Source: Colias croceus (taxonomy: Eukaryota > Arthropoda > Insecta > Lepidoptera > Pieridae). From it: a stretch of 64,000 bases of DNA. Under the pieces are notes generated by a model that saw only the letters and a program-made list of their open reading frames with translations, ran no database searches and had not been told where the DNA came from. The stretch spans positions 7,948,501 to 8,012,500 of the forward strand of contig NC_059541.1 in assembly GCF_905220415.1 (NCBI RefSeq), read 5' to 3'. Position 1 is the stretch's first letter, and every line of letters starts with the position of its first letter. A program made the translations under genes and the position numbers. Shown one piece after another: positions 35,217-45,968 of the stretch.

Positions 35217-38200
35217 TTAAATGCGAGTAATGGATGGTTTCCGCGGCGCGGCGCAGCACCTCGGCGCGCAGCACTCTTTCGCGCAAGGGCACGGACAAGA
35301 CGCGTTCGCTAGTTCCACTAGGAGCTTCTTTTCTTCTACTGAACCTATGAGAGAATGGTTATACTTAGATTAACGAGAACAACAGCTTCGAGCGAGCTTC
35401 TTTTGTGAAAATATATAAAAAAAAAACTCAATCAATTTATAACTTAAACGGTTAGTTTACGAACGACGACGAATAAAGAATTTTTAACTTTTTTTATAAT
35501 AGTTAAAAATTCGTTTCATGTAAAAGTTGTTTGGTAATTATTGAATTATTTATCTTTTACTCAAAGCGTTCCTGTTACTCCAAGCTCTCATAGATAAAGA
35601 TAGGATCGATCATCGATGCATTCAAGGAAATTGCTATGTTGAGTGTATTTACTCTACGCCGGAGACATGTGTTGCGGTTTGTTACGCATTGAGTTGTGTT
35701 CGCGTATATTATATTTAACTTCCTGGGTTATAAAATATAGATTAGGTAATCGTAACAATGCCCGTAGCTTCGCAAACTGTAACCATATTATATACTTATA
35801 CGTGGGTTTTAAGGGGACTATATTTGTTTTCTTATGTAAAAAGGTGTAGATAGACAATGTATTAATAATGATAGACAATGTAAAAATAATGTATGATTGA
35901 ATATTTACCAGTAATGGCCGCAAGCGTGAACTCTGGCTGCAGGGTCACGAGACCGATGCCGTGACGTTTGAACACGTCACAGACTAGACTAGAACTCTTC
36001 AGGAAATCCTGTTGGAATATTAAAAATTGTCAATTACTTATGTGGAAAATGGAACACGAGTTTGAAATTGCTATTATTTTACCTATTTATTTCAGTGATA
36101 CGATCTTTATAAAAAAAACCATTCTTATCAAATGATCAGATAGGTATTTAGAAATTTATCAATGCATGAGATTTAATAGAATTTTTATATCGGTACCTAC
36201 AGTTTTTTTCGCGATTTATAGATACTAATTTTAGTAACCGGATAAAAACTAGTTGATCATCTGGCTAATAGTAATCTCAAAAAAAATTTGTAGTAAAAAA
36301 ACTAGTTTTTGCGAGAAGGATTAAAAATATAGTCATAATACTGGTTTTAAGTAAGGATATTTTGAAGAAACTACATCATACCTCTTCAGTACTATAAGAC
36401 ACATGCGCAGTAGCGACCAGCTGGTCCCGATGCAGCTGCCACACATGCAGTTCATGTATAGCCAGTACTCCTGGCACCTGGAGGGCAGCCGTTCGCAGAT
36501 CACATGCCCCCAGACCTTCGGGGACTGTCTGCAGCAGTACCAGCCCAGCAGAACGCACTGGGAGAAACATATTTAGTTAAAGTCGAATTACATAATATAC
36601 TGCACTTATTTTTTTAAGAGTAATAGAGCAGCGCTTCACCACAATCTCGACTGCAGCGAACGCGAAGTTATCATACACAAAGTTTCATCAGTTAATTCTC
36701 TTTGTCATGTGATTTAAAAATAATACAATCACGTTGTACTAGGAACTGATCACGTGGAATAATGGCAATTTTTGTTAATAAGTAACCTAAAAAATTCGCA
36801 CAGCGAAATACTCTATCCAATGGCTCTTCAAATATCAGAGACTTCAGTGCAACACAAAGACCGATTAAATTATAGATTTTATCTAATTTATTATGGTTTT
36901 ATTTCTGTAAGTATGGAAATAATGTTACATTTTTCAAAAATTTCAATTTTATGTTTGCTCTACAATTTGCAAGAATATTTCTTACTTGTTGTTAGTTATG
37001 AAATCATAGATATGCATACTATAAGATAACTATTTATTCGGTATTTTTAATATTGGTGATATAAATGTTATAAATTTTAATTATCCTTGACTTAGTTGTA
37101 GAGTCTTTTCAACCATTACATTTTTTAGTTTACAAAATTAGTGAACTCTTCGCACTAGGTCACGCGTTTTTTCTGCTCCTAAACTATAGTATTCTTATCG
37201 ATAAGCAATTATTTGTAGTCAATAGAGTAGAAATATCAATCGTGTAGTTATTATATAAAGATTCAGTTATCTTATTTATTTCCATTATATAGCATTTAAA
37301 GTTGATAATATTCTTATTCTAATGAAACTAGAAGTGGCTTTACACTTTATTGTGACATCTTTTTGTTACAAGTTATAAATAGACCGAGACGATTACTGAC
37401 CATTCAACAGACAATTAGTCTCATATTATTTTATTCAGTTGTTTATGCCACAACATAAAAACGTAAATATTAATCTCTATTGTAATAATTCAAATAAATA
37501 CGAAAAAGATACAGCCCAAAGTAATAACCTGCTGGGATATAAATCACTGTCTGTTACCCGTAAATAAAAAGAAGATATATTTCAAAATAAAAGTATACGC
37601 AACTTATCGGTAATGTCCAAGGTAATGTCAATGAATCCACAGAGAATATTTAGTTCTCTTTATACTATGATATTAATCTACTATTAAACGTTTAGCATTA
37701 AAAAAAACTATGCATAGAAAATAAGTGGGTACGCAGGAATGTTGCATTGGACCTACATATTTATATGACGTTATCTATTTCTATAAAAAACGAATCTGAC
37801 AAAGTTTGTTAATATTTTTTTATATGAATTTATTTATATTATATTACTTAACATTAATTTTATATTTCATTTATCTTTTATTTTTGTGATGCAGACCTAG
37901 GCTACGTTCCTCATACATGATACATTATTTTTAACATTATATAGAAAAACTTGATTAAAATAATATTGTCCCGTAAAAACTGGTTACGCTTTGCTGGTGC
38001 ACAATGACATCATTTTAATTAAACGAAGACATTTGTTACGTACACACATGTAAGTACAATACAATAATATTATCAATTTCAACCTTTTCCACAGTATATT
38101 TTTTTCCAGTAAAATTATTGGATGTAGGTAATGTACAGGTAACAGTTATTAAAGTTGGGTTTACACAATAGAAAGTCAGAAAAAATGTGTTGCATAATAA

Positions 38201-41167
38201 TTGTAGGTACCTATACCCACATCCGTCGTGAATACAATATGAGTATTTAATAATATGCAAACTTTGAACTACGGATAATAGTTGTAAAACAAATGTAGAA
38301 ATATTAATATATAAATACACCTAACAGCAGTTTTTACAAAAAAAATAAATAAAGAATAGACAAAGATCTCATCATGATCGGGTTTCCCCGTATCTATCGG
38401 TTCATCGTAGTATATAAATAATAACAAAACTTGTTATGTTTTTTAATACTTACTGAATGGATAGTTAAAAATAACAAGAAGAATGGCTGCGCACGCAGAT
38501 AGGCCTGGATCAGCTATTCCTGCGGCACTTGCTTCCCATTCCAATGTTAAACCGGCTAACATCACGAATAAACTGCCTGTACAGGAAAACTTATTATAAA
38601 GTAAAAGATTTGGATAAATTATTACATTTCAATATTAACAGGATCTGAAGTTGAAGAATTTAGTCTGGATAAGTATTAAGTAACTACATAGACTAGGCTT
38701 TATATAACAGAAGATTTTAATTCAATTCAGAAAAAGAAAGAAGTTTTATAATTTTAATGATAATTCATTGCAATATATTTTGTATTTAATTTTCTATCAT
38801 AATATAATTCCATAATTATTGACGTGACAACGTCTTATAATTCGATAGAGCCGCCTGCACGCACGAAAAAACATGACTCATGCGGCGTTACCTCGCTCTG
38901 AGGCGTTCCATGTAGGGCTTGAAGTGCGAGCGAGAGCGCGGAACGAACTACAAAGAAGCACAATCGGACGTTGTCACGTTCAACTATCGTCCGTAAACCG
39001 ACTTTACAGACAACCAATTTTTTTCTTTTTTTGTATCTACCTAGATCTAAGAAGCGTCAGTTAATTTAAATAATCTTGAATGGAAGGCTTAGATTACAAA
39101 TTCAAGACAAATTCTATCTCAATAAAACTAGAATATTTAGTATTTGATATTATTGCCAATTGAACGTAGCGTATAAATATTTGTATTTAGCTACGTTTAT
39201 TATGCATGCATAAAATTAAAATGAGCGAACCATGTGGAATAAATTTAGCTGATAGGTATTCATATTTGTAAGAACCAGAAGTGAGAACCTTTTAGTATCA
39301 ACTATCAAGTATCAACTAATGAACAACAACGGATGACATTTCATTTTAAATAATAAATTAGCTAAGTAAATTAGTATAAAAGTGTGGTTCAATAGATTTC
39401 ATAACTCGTAAATAGACATTATTTTAGTATTAGAAGAGGCCATCATTATAGTAATTTAGAATATAACCATTTATACTATGATAGCTTACTGGCAATATCA
39501 ATAGGAGCATGGGCAAGGACTGGTTCCCTTGAACCTGACTTCAGAATGACTCCACCACCTTCCGTCACACTCAATCGTCGACTGTAGCTCAGTTCACGAC
39601 CTGTGATAAAAAATAGAGTTAGAAATTATTTATGTTTTTTAATGTCAAGTAAAGTGAAGTAATTTCAGTTATAGTCATGTTGTAGTATTTGTAGTAGGCG
39701 TACGTGATAGGCGTACCTGATTGGCAGTCCAATAATTTTTTTTAGATAAATTTTAAGGAAAACATTGCTTATTCAATACTTAAATGCAGTCAGATTTATT
39801 AGATGATCGTAGAACAATTTGAAAGTATAAAGAAAGTATAAGGTCTTTCTTACCTGCCAGCAACATATAATTGATGGCGTTCAAAAACAATCCGATAACA
39901 CCAGCTCCCAATATCACCCGTGGGTATCTCGGAGGCTGGACATGTGATGAATGGACTCCAAGTTGTAGTGCATTCACCACTAATGCTAGCGCGAAAGACG
40001 CGAAGAGCACGTGGACAGATAGCCTGCCTAGGACCTCGATTCGCGCCCATCCGAATGTGTTGCGTAGTCTGCCTTCACTACCCGCGCCTTCGTCAGCTCG
40101 CTCGTACTGTTTCCAAAACGATTTTAATTAATGTTGATTGTAAAAATATTTTTTATACTTGTTTATTTTTTACATATACATTTTTTTAATTTTTAATCTA
40201 GGCCAATCGATTTGCTATTATCATTTTTAGGTTAAAAGTCTGTGCGTCTAGAAAGTGAACTCTCTCTTACTCACGTGAACTTTTCGTTTCATAGCATACC
40301 TACGAGTATACCTATTTATATTTTAAAATTAGTCGCATTATTTTTAATTTTTTTTTTATAAATAAAAGATATCATTTTTACCTTCAAGATATCGTAATCC
40401 AATGTGAAATCGATTAGGGAACATTGTTTATAATGTAATTTATTAAAAGAATACAACGAACAAAATCATTTATGATAATAGTCTTGTAATGATAGTTAAA
40501 TTATGATAATAAAGCAACATAGACCCTAAAAATAAAATAATCTCATTAATATTTATTATGATAATGTTATTTGTTGTTAATTAGGTGTATTTAAGAAATT
40601 GGATTTAGCTGAAGTCCAAAGATTATTATTATTTCAGTGTGTAAATATTAAAGACCCTATTAAAAACAGATTTTAACAATAATTAATGTTGTTTGGTTTT
40701 CTTTTATTGATTAGAGGTTATTTGATACTATACAAACAATAACCCAAACAAATTTTATAACTTTAGCCTTTGATCTTATTTTTCGAGACTATTTACCTAC
40801 TTCCTGAGATCTGCAATGGAACTTGTTATTGTATCTATCCGATAGCCATTCTTCTGAAACTTTTATTCATATCTCCATGCCATTTCACTTAATTAATAAG
40901 AATGTAGAAGAGAGATGTTTTACAATCACACACATGTTTTTATATCTCTTTGTCTATCAATACTCGTGTATATCTTACCTTATAAGCCAGTAAAGTAGTG
41001 ATGAGACCAATCAGCCGACACAAGGAGTGGCAGGCGTCAACCAGCAGTGTGGGGGAATGGGTAACGTGTGCTGCAAACAGCCGGCCACTGAATCCGATCA
41101 CAGCAAGCAGGAGTGCCAGCAACGAGCGTGGAGGCGGGAGCCATTGTAACCACTCTTTCATAGCCAT
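35217..41167 (-). CDS. Zinc transporter, SLC30/ZnT1-like (cation diffusion facilitator)
   Basis: Seven exons on the minus strand: 40979-41167, 39854-40106, 39490-39600, 38454-38576, 36382-36557, 35909-36008, 35217-35344. GT-AG introns with agreeing phases give 1080 nt (359 aa), shorter than vertebrate ZnT1 because the His-rich loop is nearly absent. CDF proteins move zinc out of the cytosol by proton exchange. Marks: TM1-2 SLLALLLAVIGFSG...LLVDACHSLCRLIGL, NTFGWARIEVLG after TM2, TM3-4 in exon 2, TM5 with HAPID, a C-terminal ferredoxin-like domain with LLQTVPEGL...IHELHVWQLHRDQLVATAHV, and a Cys-rich tail (CPCPCAKECCAPRCC). The TM5 HxxxD is kept but the TM2 HxxxD reads H-S-L-C-R. The start is the Met at 41167, just after an acceptor-like CCACCAG; an upstream untranslated exon is likely. 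A reading from 41230 without that intron is possible. Confidence 0.9.
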
Positions 41168-41170
41168 CTT

Positions 41171-41883
41171 CTGGTGGTAAAAATAATGAAACATATTTAA
41201 TGTTTTGGCATTTTTATATAGTAACGACATAATGTATGGTTCAATAGATAGTGATAACTAGATAATATTATCTACTATTAATCAAATTGGGATTTGTGCG
41301 AAAATTGTCCGTTTAGGTTTAACGTAATTTTTTATTATCCTCAATATTTTCCCAGCATCCAAAGATTAAGAATAAAAATCGTACCTATGTACTGTTTCCT
41401 CATATAGTTTGTTGGGCAGTCTGGGTACAGGTATTTCGTTTTATCATTATTTTCAAATTAGCTCAAGTTCAATGCATGACACATCGTTTTATGACAATAG
41501 CGTATTAGTGTGGACAATGTCTGCTAAGTATTGAGATCATGGTATTGTTCTGAAATAACACGCTAAATGCCTTAACCCATAGTGACACTACCGTATACTT
41601 TTCTTCGACTACTTCCATGCAAATAGCCAATCTTCCCTAATGGGCTAATGAAGAAGGAAGAATTACATAGACAAACTTACGGTAATTACCTACTAAACTA
41701 ATGAGTAATGGAATTGCAAACAAGTCGTCTGTTTTTACAGCTCTATCAAATATTTATGAAATAAACAATTAATTTACGGGGCTTAACGATATCATGACAT
41801 TTCTCTATTATTCGAAACCTTTTGTCGTTGATCAGATTCATAGAATTCATAACACAATAAAAGAATCATAAAACTTGGAATAG
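41171..41883. other. 5' flank or first intron of the ZnT gene
   Basis: AT-rich, with no coding exon or sharp repeat seen. If the ZnT 5' exon lies near 50370, this is part of its first intron. Confidence 0.3.
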
Positions 41884-43652
41884 GGTAAACGCAGCTATCA
41901 ACGACCCATCGAAAATCTGAAGGTATTACCGACCTATAAAAGTAATTCGAAATTTAAACGTTTCCAGAACTATTCTAGCTATAGGTAGGCAAAGTTATAC
42001 ACGAATGTATTACTTTAGCATCGTATACTTTAACGTTAGAGTGAGTAACTGAGCAAAAAAGAGTTAAAATGCGTAAGTTGCTGCGGGGTAGCGTGGAAGC
42101 AGGACGTGTCGTACTGTTCCGTTGTTCCTTCGGGTAAGTACTGTGAGTATCTTTTTAAGACATTTACAAACAAATGACATCTATACTTTAATTTATATTA
42201 CTAAATGTCAATGCATTTAAGTGTCAACTTTTCATTTCTTACAACATTTTATTAATAAAAAGTAATTAGAAACGATAAAACTTAAAATTAAAATGGGACG
42301 GTGTTAGCTTCACCAGTTTAAGCCGCGGCAGGTATCAACGACCCGTAAGTCGGCAATGGCAGCAACGTAACTTTTTGTTTTATTTTCTTTTATGTTATTA
42401 TATCACACTAACACAAGTGGTTTTATGGACCAGTTTAAATCTAAGCTATGAGTCTTCATAAAAATCTATTAGCGACTAAACTTTTTGTCTAGTGTTGTGT
42501 CTTTTAGCGTTGTCAATTTATACAAAGTTATGATATTTTCGAGGATCCCTATCGAATAGTTACAGAAGTAAATCATTGTTTTTTTTTTGTTTAAACAATA
42601 TGCATTTGTTCATATTTTGTATGACATTAATCAATTATAATCTATTTTATAGTCTGATGATAAAATGAATTAAAATAACCATTTTTTATGGGTCGGTAAT
42701 ACAATTTAGGTTTATACTTACATACTTTAATACCGACCCATGTGGGTCGGCAATAGCAACTATAGGAAGCTATTACCGATCGAATATAGATTGTTGAGTT
42801 TCTCATCTACAAATTCAAATTCAAATTGCTTTATTTGCAGAATGTAGAATAAAGATGTTTGTATATACAGATAATATTGATCCTTAAACATTCTACTCGT
42901 AATTGAGCGTGCAAATATATTTTTATTACTTTTATGACATAATAGGTGCCTATTAAAAATTATATTTTTAGGTTAAATTTAAAAAAATTAAAAAATTATA
43001 TTTTTAGGTTTTTAGGTTAAATTAACATAAAACATATAATTAGGTATATTTTTTCCAGAAATATGGAGCCACGAAAGCGGCGAAAAGTATTCAGTAAAAC
43101 ACAACTCGCTGAAGCAATCAATCAAATAGCATAACGAAATATCCTAGAGTTTGAAATCCTTAATTTAATATATGTACATATATTAATAGTATTATGTTGA
43201 TTAATGTAAAAGTTTATAATTATTTAGTTCATTACTAAAAAGTACTCATTTGTTTTATTAAAAATAACTACAATTAAAAAATACGAATATATTTGCATTT
43301 TTATTTCATTTTATTAAGATCGGTAATCATCATCATCACTAGCTTCTATACATTCCATTGCTGGAAAAAGGCTTCCTCTCACATACGATCGGGAATAGCT
43401 GCATAAAAATCGTTAATAGCTTCACAGCCGTTTTTATGGGTCGGTAATAGCAACAATCGACTAAGTCACATTGTAAATTATTTTTTACAAGATAATCCTT
43501 TATTAGAATGTATTTGCTTCAATAAATACATTTTTTATACATAACACTAGCATATAAAATGAAATTATAAATCTTTAGAAGAACCAGTATACTTAAAAAA
43601 TATGGTTGATTTTGAAATTGCCTTAGAGGGGTCGTTAATACCTGCGTTTACC
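41884..43652. mobile_element. 1.77 kb element with GGTAAACGCAG ends and many GGTCGGTAATAGC-like sites
   Basis: The ends GGTAAACGCAGCTATCAACG and, inverted, GGTAAACGCAGGTATTAACG bound 1769 bp. A motif GGGTCGGTAATAGC or its inverse recurs throughout (about 41903, 41925, 42341, 42689, 42731-42760, 42773, 43318, 43390, 43438, 43629). Two spliceable fragments are seen: an ATG frame at 42069 ending in a GTAAGT donor, and after TTTTTTCCAG (43058) a frame with MEPRKRRKVFSKTQLAEAI and a stop. The second looks like the start of a DNA-binding protein cut short. No clear target duplication. 43321-43410 includes a CATCATCATC tract and CCATTGCTGGA, a piece of a common lepidopteran repeat. Confidence 0.6.
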
Positions 43653-44235
43653 TTAGTGTCATCAATTATATAATTAGCCGATTGTATAATAGAATTTCAT
43701 CATTGTGCCTTACACATTGTCTATGGGGAACACGGATTGCCAAATTGATCGTCCTTATATGGGTTGCCCTGACGATTGTAGAATTTATTAACGTTACGTT
43801 TTTGTGACCTAGATTTCATATTTTACATATTATATGAGTGTTTATTAATACGATTTAAGTAAGGTTTCGTTATTTAATTACAAATGAGGATTGTTGTTAC
43901 TTGTTTCCTTTTGGACGTTGGAAGATGTTCAACCGACACGAACGCGAACGTTTATGAATTGAAATTTCCGTTCAATTCATAGCTTACTTTTTTAGATCCC
44001 AAAGTGTTCTTGAGGGAATAAAAGTATGAAATTATGAGACAGAAGATTTAACGAGTCAAACAGAGATCTAATCTAATGGGTAGCCAAATCAATGTCTTGT
44101 ATAATAAATTGTATGAAAAATAGTACCTCTATAATACATGAAACTCTAGCTCTAGAGGTAGTCTCTATACACTAAATTTAATTAAAAACATAGACCGTGT
44201 TAATCAGGTAATGAAGTTTTCTATTAGCGAACGAG
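43653..44235. other. AT-rich spacer
   Basis: No gene or repeat with support was seen between the 1.77 kb element and the hAT. Confidence 0.3.
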
Positions 44236-44484
44236 ATAAATAGTAGAGGTCCGCGCCGCAGTCCAAAAGCCCAGCGGCGGCGCGCCGGGTGCGGCACCCG
44301 GCGCGGCGCGGCGTCGCCGGCGTGGGCTAGTTATTTTTAAAGTTATTAGGGGGTGGGCGGGCAGTAGAAAAATCTCTCTTTAAGTTTAATAAAAAAAATA
44401 TTTTTATTAAAATCAAGTAGCTTAACTATTTAGTGATGAACATGATAATTATAAACATTGCCAATAATTTTATTGGCAATGTTT

Positions 44485-45454
44485 TTTTTTTATGTCAGAG
44501 CAAGCAAAGGAGCAGGTGGGCCACCTGATGTTAAGTAGTCATCACCGTCCATAAACACTTGTAACACTAGGAGTGTTACAGGTGCTTTGCCGGCCATTTA
44601 TGGACAAATAAGCTCTTTTCTTGAAGGCCCCAATGTCGTAGTTGTTCGGGAACACCGCAGGTGGCAAATCGTTCCATAGTTTCACCGTACGCGGAAGGAA
44701 GTTGCGGGTGAAGCGGACAGTGGTGGAGCGCCAACCATCCAGATGGTGCGGATGGAACTGGTTTTTACGGCGTGTGGTCCGGTGGTGGAACTGTGCGGCT
44801 GGTAAAAGGTGGAACAATTCCTCAGAGCACTCCCCATAGTAGATTATATACAGTATACAGAGAGACGCAACGTCTCTCCGCACTGACAGTGGGTCGAGCC
44901 TATCGGAAAGCCTACGGTCATCGACAATTCGAGCTGCTCGACGTTGGATGCTGTCAAGAGGAAGGAGTTGATACTGTGGGGCTCCGGCCCAGAGATGAGA
45001 ACAGTACCCCATATGCGGTCGCACCTGAGCTTTATACAGCTGAAGTCGGTGGGCCGGCTTCAAGTACTGTCTCGATCTACTGAGCACACCAAGTTTTTTC
45101 GAGGCTAATTTAGCCTTCGCTTCCAAATGACTGCGGAATTGAACGTCACTCGAGATTTCAACTCCGAGGATTCCGATTTTCGGCGATATACTAAGGGGAG
45201 TACTCTTAAACCGAGGTTCTACGACAAATGGGGTCTTTTTAGCGGTGAACGCGCAAACCTGTGTCTTTAGGGGATTGAACTCGATTAAGTTCGCCCCAAT
45301 CCGAGACTTCTTGGAGAGAAGACTCGACTTCAGGCACAAGTTTGTTTCGACTCTCATTGAGGCTTTCCTTTGAGGTGTTTGCACGGCCGGGATAAAGAGC
45401 ATCCCCCCTACTGTCGTCTGCATAGCAATGAATGTTACTGATTTGTAACAAATC
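44485..45454 (-). mobile_element. 5'-truncated LINE (jockey/CR1-like reverse transcriptase, C-terminal part)
   Basis: On the minus strand a frame beginning near 45454 reads NIHCYADDS, the catalytic [FY]ADD box of reverse transcriptase, then shifts to the long frame that ends at 44542. That frame holds NLIEFNPLKTQVCAFT, ILGVEI, LQLYKAQVRPHMGYCSHLWA, LDSIQRRAARIV and WNDLPPAVFP, the usual C-terminal thumb and tail blocks of jockey/CR1-type elements. A poly(A) tail appears as the T run at 44485-44491. The target duplication is ATGTTT (44479-44484 and 45455-45460), its length blurred by the tail. The copy lacks everything before the YADD box and has at least one frameshift, so it is dead. Confidence 0.85.
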
Positions 45455-45809
45455 ATGTTTATAATTATCATGGATAAAAATAATTTTGTTAACTTTTGCA
45501 GGATTTAGACGCGATCTCTTCGCAGTTAAGACTAGCCCAGCTACAGAAAAAACCCTTTTACTTGGCGTGCTTGAAGCTGGGATAGATAGAAGCGATCGCG
45601 CTAATTCGGCAAGCCCAGGAAAAACAACTTTTTTTTTGTTCCCAGAACTTAAGAATGTTGCCCTTTACATCTCCTAAATCTGAAGGGTTAGCCGTAGCCA
45701 AATATCTCCAACACTCTTGAGCGACGTCGTCATCCCCATCAATAAATCTATTGGAGTGTTTTTTGGCTAGCTTTTGGAGTAAAACATCTGGCATCGATAT
45801 AGTAGACAT
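45455..45809 (-). pseudogene. hAT transposase C-terminal fragment, frameshifted and interrupted
   Basis: The minus-strand frame from 45809 holds LLQKLAKKHSNRFIDGDDD and NILKFWEQKKSCFSW. After a frameshift near 45595 it continues LLSIPASSTPSKRVFSVAGL and then RSRLNPAKVNKIIFIHDNYK. This is the standard hAT dimerisation block (normally PASS..SER.FS..G). The LINE inserted three codons before the natural stop; the remaining TGC-CAA-TAA is found past the LINE on the minus strand at about 44470-44478. The catalytic N-terminal part is deleted, so the element is non-autonomous. Confidence 0.82.
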
Positions 45810-45968
45810 TGTCTATTATCGTTGCCGTGTTGTAGACAACAACGCGTGCTGTGTTCGCGCGCAAAATTTGAACTCGGCGCCAATTTTTCTGTGACCCGGC
45901 GGCGGCGGCGGCGCGCCGGGGTCTCTCGGCGGCGGCACGCCGGCGTGGCGCGGACCTCTAATAAATAG

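Larger units (their letters stand above)
44244..45960. mobile_element. hAT element with GC-rich ends and 8-bp duplication ATAAATAG
   Basis: The ends TAGAGGTCCGCGCC and GGCGCGGACCTCTA are inverted repeats. ATAAATAG stands on both sides (44236-44243 and 45961-45968). The outer 80-90 bp are strongly GC-rich (GGCGGCGGCGGC, CGCCGGGTGCGGCACCCGGCG) in an AT-rich region. It carries the C-terminal part of a hAT transposase on the minus strand and has been invaded by a LINE (44485-45454). Confidence 0.9.

Noticed and set aside
44642..45083. Plus-strand frames over the LINE
   Set aside because: They are antisense to the reverse-transcriptase frame, which has clear family motifs.
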